A stretch of 64,000 nt of DNA, taken from positions 186,001 through 250,000 of the forward strand of contig JAGPYM010000016.1 in the NCBI GenBank assembly GCA_020736575.1, written 5' to 3'. The notes beneath the pieces were generated by a model that was given only the letters and a program-made list of their open reading frames with translations, was not told the DNA's origin and ran no database searches. The first letter of the stretch is position 1, and every line of letters starts with the position of its first letter. Shown here piece by piece: positions 11,655 to 22,985 of this stretch. This stretch comes from Thelonectria olida. Its lineage: Eukaryota > Ascomycota > Sordariomycetes > Hypocreales > Nectriaceae. The translations under genes and the position numbers were made by a program.

Positions 11655-14600
11655 TTACTGGACACCAGCCAGCTTCGCCAGGTTGGGTGTGTTGGCAAAG
11701 AGACCAGAATTGGCCTTGTACAGGACCTGGACGGTGCGCTGCAGAATCTGGCGGGTCTCTGGCTCAAGCTGTTCCTCAGGGGGGCTCAGGACCTTCTCGA
11801 AAATGCTGAGGAGCTGAGGAGTGAGTTGCTCGACCGTAGAATTGGAGAGCTCGTAGAGCTTGTAGATGCACTGGAAAATAGGTGCGTTTTCCTCATAATC
11901 TTCGGTCAAAGGCAGGACATTGACGACGGCGGGCAGGGCCTGAGCAACGAAGCCGTTGTCGGGGTTCTTAGTCATCATGCGGCAGACAGCACCGGCAACA
12001 TTGTCAGTCATGCGCATCTCGTTGACAGTCAGGAGAGGCTCAAGCTTCTCCCACAGAAGAGGGTACATAGGCATCGTCTTGGCAGTATCGGCAGAGTTCA
12101 GCACGACCAAACCAATGGCATAAGCAGCATTAGACTTAGTCAGAGGGTCGGGATCGGACAGACGTCGAACGAGAGCCTGGCCAAGGGACTCGGTGTAAGG
12201 GGTAATGGCCTCGCCGGTGTACTTGGTGATCTCGGCAATGGTGCCAACGGCGGTCGAGCGGTGGAGGTCGTCAGTGGAGCTGGCCAGCTTGAGGATGGGC
12301 TTCTCGAAGACCTTCCAGAGCTCGCCGAAGCTCGTGCCGAGAGCAGTAGCAAGAGCAATAACGACATCGAGAGCAGTGTCAATAACGAGCCAGTCGTACT
12401 CGGACGAGCCACCATCGACCTCCTGCTCCTCCTCATCACCGAGATCCATCTGGCAGGGGTGTGATCGGGTAATGAGAAGGGCGATGACTGACACAAGCTT
12501 CTCGACAATGCCTTGCTCGACAACGAGAATGGCGGGACCGCAAGCCTTCAGGGTAGCGGCAACATTGCGGTTGATGTCAGTAACAACGGACCTATTAGAC
12601 AGTTAGCATCGAGTCTCGTAGATATGCAAGATAATCTTCAACAAGAGCAACGCCATGATATCAGAAGTAGATTAAACGCGTTCTCAGCAACCGTCAAGGA
12701 CGTCTGAGTGAGCTGGGTATGTAACGCAAAGGTATTCATCATTTTGGCAACAGAACAGGAAAAAGAAAAGGCTGTCACTAACCGTTCGCAATCCTCAGCC
12801 CATAGGTCGAGAGTGGTCTGAGCCAAGGTTTGGCCGATGGTGATGACGGAGGCATCAGGGGTATATTTGGGAGGAATGCCAGCCTCCCACTTGTTGCCAG
12901 TTTGTTCCTCCCAAAGCTGGAAGACGCGGCTGTAAGTGCGCCAAAGAGTACCGATGGCAGTCTTTCGGCAGCCCTCGTAGGGGTGGTTGGCCAGAGCGGC
13001 AACCTTTTCAACGGTGGGTGCGACGTATTTGGCGAGGCTTTGCTCGTTGCATGAGTTGGTGATGACGTCGCCAAGAACATCAAGAGCGATCTCCTGCTCA
13101 AGAGCAACCGCGGTAACAGCTCCAAGTTCATCCAGGTCCTCAATATCATCCCAGTCGTCGTCACCCTCCTCGTCGATGTCGGTCACGGGGTCCTTGACCT
13201 TGACGCCGTCGGGGAGCTCAATTTCCTCCTCCTTGAGCTTGAGGGAGGCCAAGAGACCCTGGAACACGCCGGGGAGGAACTCTTCGAACTGCTCGTGGTA
13301 AACCTTGGACAAGTTTGACCAGAGAATGAAGCTAGTCTCCTTGAGACGAGGGTTCTCCAGGAAGAGAGCTTCTTCGCTGGCCTTCATGAGGTCCATGACG
13401 TAGGGCTGGAAGGCCTCAGGGCCAACGGCCATTGCAATACGGCCGAGACTGTCGCAGGTAGAGCTTCGGAGCTCCATGGCCTCCTCGCTATCCTTGATGG
13501 TAACGAACTTGCCGAGAGAAGTCATGACATCCTTGAAGAAGGGCTGGAACTCCTTCTCCATGGAAGCAGCAATGGCACCAATGGCGGAAGCAGCAGCAGC
13601 CTTGACGCCAAAGTCCTCGTGGTCGAGGAGACGGACCATGGGGCCAATCAGGTTGGGACCGTACTGAGCCATGATCTTGGTGTCGATGCCATCGCCAAAG
13701 GTGTCAAGAGCACCACACGAGCAGCGGATGATGCTGATGTTCTTCTTGTCTGAGCCGGCGGCGGAGGCAGCCTCGAGGTTCTTGAGGACGGCATTGATGA
13801 TCTGCTCGTGGTGCGAGGCCATCTCGTCGGCCATCTCTTCGGCAAGGTGAATCAGGCCAACAAGCGAGGCATGGCGAACCTGAAGCTCGCTGTCGCAGAT
13901 AAGGTTGATGATGGTGGGCAGTAGGGGTTGGAGCTGGGTGGAGATGAAATCAGGGGCACCCTCAGCAGCGTTACCAAGGGCAAGCATGGCAGCCATACGG
14001 AACTTGGGGTTCTGGTGAGCGGCAAAGACGGGGAACTGCTCGAGAAGAGGGACAATGACTTGGCGAGGAGGTAGCTCGTTGGCAAGGCTGTCAATGAGGC
14101 TGATAGCGGTACGGCCAGGAGACATGTCCTCATCGTCGTCGTCGGAGTCAATCTCGGTGATGATGTGCATAGCCTTAACCATGAGCTCGGCACCCATATC
14201 CTTCATGCCCTGGATCTTCATTCGGCGGTAACGGACGCACTGGATCAGGAAGGCGATGGCTTGGGTTCGGGCATCATCCTCGGCGTTGCTGTTGCCGGCC
14301 AGATCAATCATGAACTGGAGGAGATCTCGCAGGTGGAGGGCCAGGAGAGACGAGTCGTAGGCGATGTAGGAGTGGAAGACCTCAAAGACAATCTTGTAGC
14401 TCTCCTCGTCCTCAGCCTCGACGGTAGCCTTGAGGATGTTGACAAGGCTGGGAATGAAACTCTGCATGACCTGGAGAGCCTGAGGGTCTTCCTCGGGCTC
14501 GATGATCATGAGGATGGCACCAATAGCACGAACGATGTTGATGCGGACATCCTTGCTGTCGGGATCCTCGATGCGGCCCTGGAACAGCTCGAGGAGCTGG

Positions 14601-15217
14601 TGGGTGTGGTCACTGAAGTGGAGGGGATCCTCCTCGAGAATGGCGTAAAGGAGGAACGAGCCAACTTCACGGGCAACGACATTGTCGCTGTTGTTGAGAG
14701 GGAGGAGCTGCTTGAGGAAGTCCTCACCCTCGCCATTCTCGGCGTCGACACTGACGATGCCAGCAACGAGACGGGCCAGGGAGTGACGGACAGAGGTCTG
14801 AGATTCCTTGAGGGTTCCCTCGAGCAGGTGGTTTCGAGCAAGCTGGCGTTGATCCGCGGCGGTCTCAGCCCAGAACTTGGGGACGAGGCGAGCGGCCTGG
14901 ACGGAGGCGAGCTGGCGGACACCACCATCACCGTGGGTGAGGGCAATCTCGACGAGCGCGAGGAGGCACTCGGGCTTGGAGTAGTAGTTCTTCTGGAGTT
15001 CGGCGGTGACGGCCTTGACCTGCTCCGTGTTGGCTGTGAGAGAAGGTCGTCAGCAAAAGAAAATTCTTCTTGATTGGTTTGAAAAGACGCGAGAGGTCAT
15101 TCCTGTCCGAGACCTAAGAGAAGGTACTCGGCGGAAACAAAGCTCACGACAGAGTAAGTAGATCAACTTACGGACTTGACTCCCCTGGAGCAGCTGGGCA
15201 AGCTTTCCCTTGTCCAT
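11655..15217 (-). CDS. PSE1: Karyopherin beta Kap121/Pse1 (importin-5 type)
   Basis: Three exons on the minus strand: 15217-15172, 15033-12783, 12591-11655; 1077 residues, close to the usual 1090. Intron 1 (15171-15034) starts GTAAGT and ends CTCACAG; intron 2 (12782-12592) starts GTTAGT and ends TAATAG. The protein is built of HEAT repeats throughout. Recognisable Kap121 segments include the N-terminal MDKGKLAQLLQGSQV, a central acidic loop rich in Asp/Glu (DEEGDDDWDDIEDLDEL) and the C-terminal VLYKANSGLFANTPNLAKL. Family role: nuclear import receptor for ribosomal proteins, histones and other cargo, regulated by Ran-GTP. It acts in the cytosol and at nuclear pores. The short first coding exon of 46 nt is typical of fungal orthologues. 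Confidence 0.93.
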
Positions 15218-16559
15218 TTTCCTTGTCGGGCTGTGGCAGGCAAACAAAAGGGAGATGAAGGAAAAGAAGGGTTCACGTCCAGAGCGCACGTCTTAAAAAT
15301 TTGTTTTTGGGCGGCCATGGAGAAAAAAAAAAAATTGAGCGACGTTGCCCCGCTTTGCTGGAAATTAGCACCTGTAGCCACTCCATAGACTGCCCAACGG
15401 AAGGGTCCGGCCTATGAGGGAGACCTTGGGCAGGAAGACCGCGGCCAGCGGCAGAAATTTGGTTTGATTGCCCCTCGTGGTTTCCTTGTCTCGCGTCTCT
15501 GCCCCTCTTCGTTGCGCGGGGTTTTTTGTTAGCGGGTCAAAGTAGTGCCGACGGAGCTTTGACGGTTTGCTGCAGCATGTCTTCACCGCCCAGCAAATGA
15601 GAGAGACGGATCCAAACAGGGTGCCAAACCTGACGCTTATCAGACGTGTGTGTGACCATGTGGGGTGGACGGCCTGTAATAAGCTGAGGCGATGACAGTA
15701 AACGGGTGCCTGTGGTACGAAACGTCTGCCTGCTGCCGATATCAAAGGAGCCATGTTGCCCGCAACGGACAGTCGCTAACAGCTGGCCAGTATCAGCTGG
15801 CCAGACGCGACGCTCCGTTATCCAGTCGTCTCCAGTCCATCGTTTTCTGATGTCCTTGACGCTTGGATGCGGTGAAATTGTGGCGAAGCTCAGAGCTGAC
15901 AGAGAGACGGCGCGTTCTCTCCCTGAACATGTCCCTTTTCCCAGATTGTCCAATGACCTGTGGCAGTTGTCTTGCATGCCGTTGCCGTGTGTCAGTTGAG
16001 CAGTGCAATACCAAGTCCTGAATCTTGGCTGGCACCAAACCATGCATGCACACCCCGAACTGGAGTGTAACCCGGAGATCAACATCAGGCAACGTCAGAT
16101 GTCTCCGGGTAACAAATATGGGAAGAATGCTATTTCGGCCTACATGGTCAACTGAGCCCATGTGGAGGTGTTACAGAGCTCTCAGACCCAGGAAATTTGG
16201 TTGAGGTAAGACTTGGAAACCGCAACGGTTCGATAAATGGCTCGTGGCTATCATGTCTGTCCGCCTTTTCTGGCAGAGCTCGTCCAAACTGGTCTTACAA
16301 CAACCAATGCAAGAGCTCGTGTCCGCCGTTCCAGTACACACTCCAAGATAGGGAGGGTCAACAACAGTTTTCGGCCCAGCCAGGACATCAATGTCCCATG
16401 TATCAAGTTTCAACATAAGTCATTCCAATGACGCCTGTCCTTGTTTCTCTTCGATCTGTGGCGCGCTGAGAGCATCTTTTACAGCATCCAGCGCCGCATG
16501 GTATGGTTGTTCGGGGGGTGTGCCTGCACACTTGTGTGTTTAGATAAGACGACTCATCT
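15218..16559. other. Intergenic spacer, no gene seen
   Basis: About 1.3 kb between two minus-strand genes, holding the promoter of the karyopherin gene and the 3' UTR of the LysM gene. Overlapping frames of up to 182 codons on the minus strand have no recognisable features and look like chance. Confidence 0.55.
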
Positions 16560-17102
16560 TTAGACGATAGGATCCGTGGCGTTCGAGGATGATTCCGGAA
16601 GGCAGATCTTAGAATCGGCCTGGAGGGCCTTGCAGTCAAGACCCGTGTTGCTCTTGATGAGGTCATCAACAGTGAGACCATGCTTGTCAGCAATGTCCCA
16701 GCACGAGTCGCCCTGTTGAACTGTGTAGGATGTCAAGCCTTCGGGGCACAAGGGCTCCATCTTCTCGCCCGAGCCTGCACTCCAGCGCAAGAACCAGAAA
16801 AGCAACAACAGCGAGACGCCGATGAGGACGCCAAAGTTGAGCAGTGGCCTCAAATCGTTACGCCAAGACGGCAGGTCGCTGTGGTGGCCGGAGCCGAGGA
16901 ACGGGGTTGTGTGGTCTTCATCGTCGGCATCACCTTCACTGACCTTGGTCAAGTGGCCGTATTGGGATCCGGGAGCGCCCTCCCAGTAGCTGCCGTCAAC
17001 GTCGCGAAAGGTGTAGACCTGCGTGTCAGCGTCGTAGCCGACACGCTCCATGCCCTCGGGGAGGCGCTCCTCGTCAGTGTCGTAGCGAGAGAATCGAGAC
17101 AT
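16560..17102 (-). CDS. LysM-domain single-span membrane protein
   Basis: Intronless, 180 residues. The first good ATG (at 17102) gives MSRFSRYDTDEERLPEGMERVGYD. The N-terminal half is acidic and has a WEGAPGSQYG motif. A hydrophobic helix (LLNFGVLIGVSLLLLFWFL) lies around residues 96-116 and there is no cleavable signal, so a type II membrane protein with the C-terminus outside or in a lumen is likely. The C-terminal part is one LysM domain: YTVQQGDSCWDIADKHGLT, DDLIKSNTGLDCKAL, and a closing ICLPE. LysM domains bind chitin or related N-acetylglucosamine polymers. Unlike secreted LysM effectors, this one is membrane-tethered. A conserved protein of this form is common in Sordariomycetes; its role is not established. 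Confidence 0.8.
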   Translation of the reverse strand: MSRFSRYDTDEERLPEGMERVGYDADTQVYTFRDVDGSYWEGAPGSQYGHLTKVSEGDADDEDHTTPFLGSGHHSDLPSWRNDLRPLLNFGVLIGVSLLLLFWFLRWSAGSGEKMEPLCPEGLTSYTVQQGDSCWDIADKHGLTVDDLIKSNTGLDCKALQADSKICLPESSSNATDPIV

Positions 17103-17744
17103 TTTGATGTTGAGTGTATGATGGAAGTACGGATGCGATTGATGTGTTTGTGTGATTTGAGATGATGAAGAAGTGATGAAAGGAGATGAAATACGAACAG
17201 AGGCGCAGCTTGACGTGAAACAGCTGACAGCTTGGACACCTCGACCAGCACCCATCTGCGTCATGCTGATTAGGTAAGCTGCTTTTGCTATTTTGCTGCC
17301 TGAGAGCCAAACACTGCGCCACCGCCACGATCCCTAATGCAGGTCAAGGTTGGGCGGTGCAATAGTCAATTATACGACCACGGAGATGAAGGAATGTAAT
17401 TCTGCAATCTTGGTTCAAAGGAGGGCGCGCAGTTCTTAGCCACCAAATTCTCGCTGTGCAGCGACACCATCCCCCAGCACCTATACATAAGGTAGACAAT
17501 TGGGGAGAGCAAATGGTTCATTCTAGGGTAACTGTCCTCGGCGTATCGTGTCATACCATAGGGTGGGTATGCATCTCTCGAGAGACGTTCGTCTTTTGCA
17601 CAACATGTCGATCAATACGGTTGATAACGAAAGAGAATGGAAGGTATTAGGTAAGGAGAAAAAAGAATATTTGGACTTCTCATAAACTCATACAAATGAT
17701 CGTGGTATCTCCCCATCCCCGATCACTCACCAGGCCAATCAAAA
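17103..17744. other. Intergenic spacer, no gene seen
   Basis: About 0.64 kb with the promoter of the LysM gene and the 3' UTR of the vWA-RBR gene. No coding frame is supported. Confidence 0.6.
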
Positions 17745-20700
17745 CTACATCATGTCATCCTCGTCCTCGTCCTCGTCCTCATCAACCTCCTCATACAAGC
17801 CCCCGTGAACCCTCGCAAGATGAGGATAAATCCCTTTCTCTCCCGTGTCCTCCCCACACGCATAACACCAATGCGTTCCGCAGGGACACGTAATGTGATC
17901 GCACCCACCGGTCTTCTGCGTCGCCACAGTGCAACTAGGACACTGCTTCATCTTGACGGCCTTTGCTCCAGCGGCAGCCTCGGCTTCAGCTTCGCACTGC
18001 TCGCACTTCCAGTTCGTCACTTCAGCAGGCGCTCCCGCGGCACAAGCCCGCTCGACAAAGGGCTTTGCAAAGCCACATGTGTTGCACCACGCGTACACCC
18101 ACGAGCCGGCTTCCTCGACAGCCTTGCGCAACTCGCCCACTTCCGCAATTCCAAAAGGCGCCACTGTCTTGGGAGCAGGGCGACGCCGGCAGAACGCACA
18201 GGACAGGGCTGCAATGTTGATGATCCGACCGCGTGCGTTAAGTCCGTACCAGTCCTTGATACACCCGTTGCAGATGAGCTGGTGGCATCCGGCGCGGCCA
18301 CACGCGCGACGGAGATCAGCCTTTCGCACGTTGGAGAAGCATAAGCTGCAGAGCCCAGATTCCGTCCTACGAGAGCCGACCCAGTTCTCAAGGGAGGCCA
18401 CGACCTCGGTCTGGTTGCGGACAAGTTTGCCGGCCAGTGTGAGCGTGGCCTTGTCGCTGGCGGGCAGAATCTCGACCTTGTCGGGGAGATGGGCCAAGTC
18501 GCAGTGCGAAGCCGTGTAGAAGAGCGACCGACCGTTGAAAGCGTTTTCGATGGCCCTGTCCTCGTTCTTCAGGAGCCACTCCGACCCATTCTCCTCACGC
18601 AGGCTCTCGGCCGTTGTGTCCTGAGCGATGATGGTGACGACATCGGATGCACACGCTGAACACTCGAACTTGGCGAGGTCGAGATTCTTAGGACGATACT
18701 CCTTGGGCCAGATAACCCGGCTCAGACACTTGGAACACTCGACACAGGGCGCCGGTCCCTTGTCAGACTTGCCATCGCCATGCCGACAGTAGTAGCACTT
18801 GGCACGAACGTTCAGAGCATCGGGGTTGTAGACGACATACTGCGCGCGGCATTCAACGCGGCAGCACTCGACCCAGTACCCGATAGACTTCTCGTTATGG
18901 TCCTTAGAAACATTGTTCTTCATACGCACGCCCGAGTCTTCCGATCTGAGACACACGACGCACTTGCACCACCGCTCCAGGACGCAAAGGCCGCAGATTC
19001 CATTGGCGGCCATGACGGAGACGGAGCGAGGGAACTTGCACTCTCTGCACACCACGACGGGACCCATGGCGACCTTTGTCTTCTCGGGCTTCCAGCCGAC
19101 CTTGGCCTGAAGGGTGGTCTTAAGGTTGAACTCGAGCATCTTGTAGTCGACGAGAGTCTTGAATAGCCGTCGATCTTCGGGCTTCAGGATGAAAGAGTCG
19201 GGAGTTTCGCGCTCGGTGATGCCCTGGGCAACGCGCTTCTCAAAGTCCTTGTCGGCGTCAAGCAGTAGGCCCAAACACCCAACATTCCATGTCTCAGGAA
19301 TCTCGAGCTGGTTCCACCGCTCGCGAAACGCAATCAACTCGCCATCTGCTACGTTTCGAAGAGGAGCAATGCCCATCCGCAAAGCAAGTGCTGCCAGCAC
19401 AGCGGCAGGTCGACTTGTGATCATGGTCCCCGGGAGAACAGCATGGAGCAGGGTCTTCCAGAACTGCTTCTTGTGCTTAGGATCAGCCAAGGCCATGGGG
19501 ATCTGAGGAACATCCTCTACGCTCGCTGCCTTAATGTGCGCAGGCATGTCTTCGGCCTTTTCAACATAGCTCAACCGCGTCAGGACCTTTCCAAGTCGCC
19601 GAAGGATACGGTAGTCGCACGACCTGCCAATCTCGAGGAGTTCGGCTCGAGAAAACTCGTTTATGGGACGGTTCTCACCACCCATCTCCTCTTTATCCTC
19701 ATGACTAGCACTGAAGTCGGCAGTAGGATCGAGGTAGACAAGGGGAAATCTCTCCTGAGCAGGAACCTTTGCAATTTCCGCCTGGATTTCCGCTTTGTAG
19801 TTGTACGACTCCTCAAGCCAAGCCTTCATCCTCGCCTTCTCCGAAGCATCAGCGATGCGATCGACCTGAAAGCCAAACTCGGTAATTAGACCGTCGCGGG
19901 CCTCGTTTGTACGGTCATTACACACGGTTCGCCAGAGCGTACCGAAAATGGGGTTGAGAGACACGAGGGCGACGTTGGTCTTAATGATACTCTGAAGCTG
20001 CTCGACGGCGAGCTTCTTGTAGTTTTCGTCGTCAACGTAGCGCTTAGCGAAGTTCTTGACACTGGGACCGCGAGCCTTGAGGGCGGTGGGCATGTCCTTG
20101 AGCGCAACGGCCTTCAGATCAACGTTGGCGGAGGCCGTCGTCAAGGCAGGGCCGCTGAATCCCTTTGCGAAGTACCGGTTTACAATCTTGCCGTCCTCGT
20201 CCTTGGCCTGTTCGATATCTTCTGTCGTCTTGTACCACTTGAGGTTGCCGACCTTGGTGTTGTCACCCTCGACGGCCTTGCCAGCGCCCATCCATGTGAG
20301 CAACGTACCCAAAGTCAACTGGGAGATGATGGTGGGTGTAACATGGTCGATGCCGAAGTGCACACCGCCCGTCATGGTCGAGAGGTACAAGTAAGGAGTG
20401 TAAGAGCTGACATTGTTGTGGCTCACGAAGCTGAAGACAACGGCTCGCTTGGAGCCGTTCTTGAGTGTCCTAGCAGCCGAGGTCCAGTCAACGAAGCTGG
20501 GACCACAGCCGCCAAACGAGTCGGCCTGGGAAAGGTTCTCCTTCTCCTTGGTGTAGTTCTGGCCTCCCGTCGCCTCGAAGTGAGGAGGAGCATCAGTGTA
20601 GAGCAGAACAATGGTCGTCGCATCTTCTCTCATGTTCTCGTAGGCTCTCGCAAGACCTGTCTTGGTGGCCTCGGGCCAATCTCCGCCATAATCGGGCCTG

Positions 20701-20972
20701 ATGCCACTCGCCATGCGCAGGACTTTCTCCTGGTCGACAATGTCAGGCCCAGTGGCGTCCCCCGAGGGAGAACACCAACCTGACCAGTCGGTGAGGCTGC
20801 CGCCGCAATAATCGCGGTATGTGATGACGCCGATGCGCTCGAAGCAGGCGGTTAACGAGGAGAGGCTGATGATTTCTGGAAGGGACTTGTTGAGGGAGGT
20901 GACGAAGGCGCCCATGGAGCCTGTGGCGTCGAGGACGACCATGAGATCGTGAGGGCCCCTGGTCGTCGCCAT
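17745..20972 (-). CDS. von Willebrand A domain fused to RBR-type (RING-IBR-RING2) E3 ligase-like tail
   Basis: One uninterrupted 3.2-kb frame, 1075 residues, starting at the ATG of MATTRGPHDLMVV. Residues about 8-230 are a vWA domain: a beta strand into DATGSMGAF (a MIDAS-like variant with Asp and Ser), then later YTDAPPHF. The middle has no recognised fold. From about residue 630 there are many CxxC pairs. The last 200 residues contain a RING-like Cys cluster (CSLCFSN, then CGRAGCHQLICNGC) and a canonical RING2: CPSC-x9-C-DHITCPCGTHWCYACG. The Cys after x9 (about residue 1024) is where RBR ligases hold the ubiquitin thioester. The middle IBR is divergent. The acidic tail ends DEDEDEDEDDMM. 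I infer a ubiquitin ligase with a vWA protein- or metal-binding head; the target is unknown. Confidence 0.75.
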   Translation of the reverse strand: MATTRGPHDLMVVLDATGSMGAFVTSLNKSLPEIISLSSLTACFERIGVITYRDYCGGSLTDWSGWCSPSGDATGPDIVDQEKVLRMASGIRPDYGGDWPEATKTGLARAYENMREDATTIVLLYTDAPPHFEATGGQNYTKEKENLSQADSFGGCGPSFVDWTSAARTLKNGSKRAVVFSFVSHNNVSSYTPYLYLSTMTGGVHFGIDHVTPTIISQLTLGTLLTWMGAGKAVEGDNTKVGNLKWYKTTEDIEQAKDEDGKIVNRYFAKGFSGPALTTASANVDLKAVALKDMPTALKARGPSVKNFAKRYVDDENYKKLAVEQLQSIIKTNVALVSLNPIFGTLWRTVCNDRTNEARDGLITEFGFQVDRIADASEKARMKAWLEESYNYKAEIQAEIAKVPAQERFPLVYLDPTADFSASHEDKEEMGGENRPINEFSRAELLEIGRSCDYRILRRLGKVLTRLSYVEKAEDMPAHIKAASVEDVPQIPMALADPKHKKQFWKTLLHAVLPGTMITSRPAAVLAALALRMGIAPLRNVADGELIAFRERWNQLEIPETWNVGCLGLLLDADKDFEKRVAQGITERETPDSFILKPEDRRLFKTLVDYKMLEFNLKTTLQAKVGWKPEKTKVAMGPVVVCRECKFPRSVSVMAANGICGLCVLERWCKCVVCLRSEDSGVRMKNNVSKDHNEKSIGYWVECCRVECRAQYVVYNPDALNVRAKCYYCRHGDGKSDKGPAPCVECSKCLSRVIWPKEYRPKNLDLAKFECSACASDVVTIIAQDTTAESLREENGSEWLLKNEDRAIENAFNGRSLFYTASHCDLAHLPDKVEILPASDKATLTLAGKLVRNQTEVVASLENWVGSRRTESGLCSLCFSNVRKADLRRACGRAGCHQLICNGCIKDWYGLNARGRIINIAALSCAFCRRRPAPKTVAPFGIAEVGELRKAVEEAGSWVYAWCNTCGFAKPFVERACAAGAPAEVTNWKCEQCEAEAEAAAGAKAVKMKQCPSCTVATQKTGGCDHITCPCGTHWCYACGEDTGEKGIYPHLARVHGGLYEEVDEDEDEDEDDMM

Positions 20973-22985
20973 GATGGGCAATGCTGTAAGTTTTGTGTGG
21001 TGATGGTGGGAGAAGGCGTGTAGCTTGTAAGTGGTCGACCCTCTCTCTGTTGTCAAGTCTCAATCCCAAGTACCTTAGCCTTCACCCTGTAGATGAATGG
21101 ACCGTGTAGCCGAATATGACATTGAGAGAATGAATGAAAGAGCAGGAGCAGTGTGGTCCTTTATAGATGGGAAGAAGGCACATCACCACAGCCTGCTAGT
21201 TCCTTTCCCGACGTGACTCAGGCCGTTTGAAGCTGACCGAGTGAGTCGACCAACACCCGTAGGCCAAAGACACTCTCCGACCGCACTCGGATCCTTGTAA
21301 TCCAGGCATTACTCTCACTGATTCACCTCAAGAAGGCCAATGGGCGCACACCAGGCGCAAAAGATCTTTCGACGCGGATATGACGATATGGAGTGGAGGG
21401 GAAAGATGGCAGGGAGCCCAGGCCCCCTCAACTTCGAATTAGCGCCCGGCCCCAAGCCACCCGACCAAGTTCCATCCGTGCTGATTTCCAGTGGCCTTCC
21501 CCCCACTGTAGCGCTAAGCCCCCCTGGACGACACAGCCACGGGCCCCGGACGGCGGGTCCCGTCCACAGGGCTGATTGATGGGCAGATCTGGAGAGGCCT
21601 CAGTTCCATTGTCTCGATGAAGCTATTCAAAGAAGAGTGAATTAGTCAATTTGAACAGATGCCCTGGTTTTGAAAGAAAAAAAATACACATTGTTTCTAT
21701 TGTTCATGGGTTTTATCATCTTATACACTCAGGGATAGAGCAGCCCCCTTGTCGATCCTGGCTTACTCCTCCAAACCCTCACACCACTCCTAGGCTGTCA
21801 TGACTCCTCCGGCATCCTCATTCCGATGAACGGAGTTTAATACAACCTTCTTCATGTGGCGAGATGGGCATTTTAAACCCAGTCAAGGCTCTATATTCAA
21901 TCCAGAATCTATCCAGATATCCTGGGAAAATTCATTGACGACTTAGACTTGGCACTATTCTCTGCTCATGCCATCATCCACAAACTGGGCGGATCTTGGA
22001 ACACGTTATTGAGCTTACACAGCAATTGGTTGTTGGTTCTTATCAACATCTCACCCTCCGCTAGGTGGCATGAATGATACGAGTCAAGTGTTTGCTTGGT
22101 GTCATCTCACGGCCTGTAGAATGCGATCTAATACAAGTGCCAGTGTCTCACATCTTGACTCCAACCTCAGCATGACTTCGAGAGCACGAGCGAGGTTCCT
22201 CCTTCAAGCAAGGGATTGCGCGAGTTCTTTCCGTCCTTTTCATGCCGACACGCACCATTAGCTGGCCTCATGTATCTTCCTCAATTCCCATCGCCCGTGT
22301 CTCTGTAGACCGTTGGGGACTATTTACGACAGCCAGGCTGACTTCATATCGACGATAATCCACTCGCGCTTGTACCGGCCCTTGCTTATAAGAATGCATT
22401 TGCCATGGCTGCTCCCTTGATCGGGAAGTCTTGAGACTGTCTTTCTACTACTTCTAGTTGAATCTATGACTTGTTGACTCCTCAATGATATTCCAACTCT
22501 TTTCACGCACCAAACTTGTCTCCGGTCGTCTCTTCCATAAAAACGACTCGATCATGCACAAACCATGTCGACTACGTAGACTCTTTCCCCGCTCCGTGCC
22601 AAGTCATCATCGGGCATCTTCGTTCCGTTCGTTCTATGATCATTGCTCAGCTTCTGCTGTGTTATTAATACGATCTTGATTCCATCCATTCAACCAATAT
22701 TAATAAGCCCGTGCTCTGCTGCGTTACTAAGACATCAACATCAAAGCATTCCCCCTCACTTTATAGTCTCAGCCAAGTTCCAAAACCTCCTCTCCTCCCT
22801 TCTCTCTTCCTTTACTTCTGAATCAAATTTGAATCATTGGCCCCTCGTGTCGCTTCCCACTGGGCTTTCCTTCTCTTCCCGCATTTCTAGGTCTTCAAAA
22901 CAACTGCAAATGCAAAAGAAAAAGTAAACACCACTCCTCCCAACTCTCCCAACTCACTCAACTCTTCCAAAGTCAACTCGCCCTC
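20973..22985. other. Divergent intergenic region between vWA-RBR and NAT genes
   Basis: About 2.0 kb. Both flanking genes point outward, so it holds two promoters. The part next to 22986 is strongly pyrimidine-rich (CTCC and TTCC runs from about 22780), as expected of a leader. No gene or RNA was recognised. Confidence 0.6.

Noticed and set aside
15537..16161. Minus-strand frames of 182 and 122 codons between the karyopherin and LysM genes
   Set aside because: They overlap in different frames, lack motifs and splice logic, and lie in promoter/3' UTR space.
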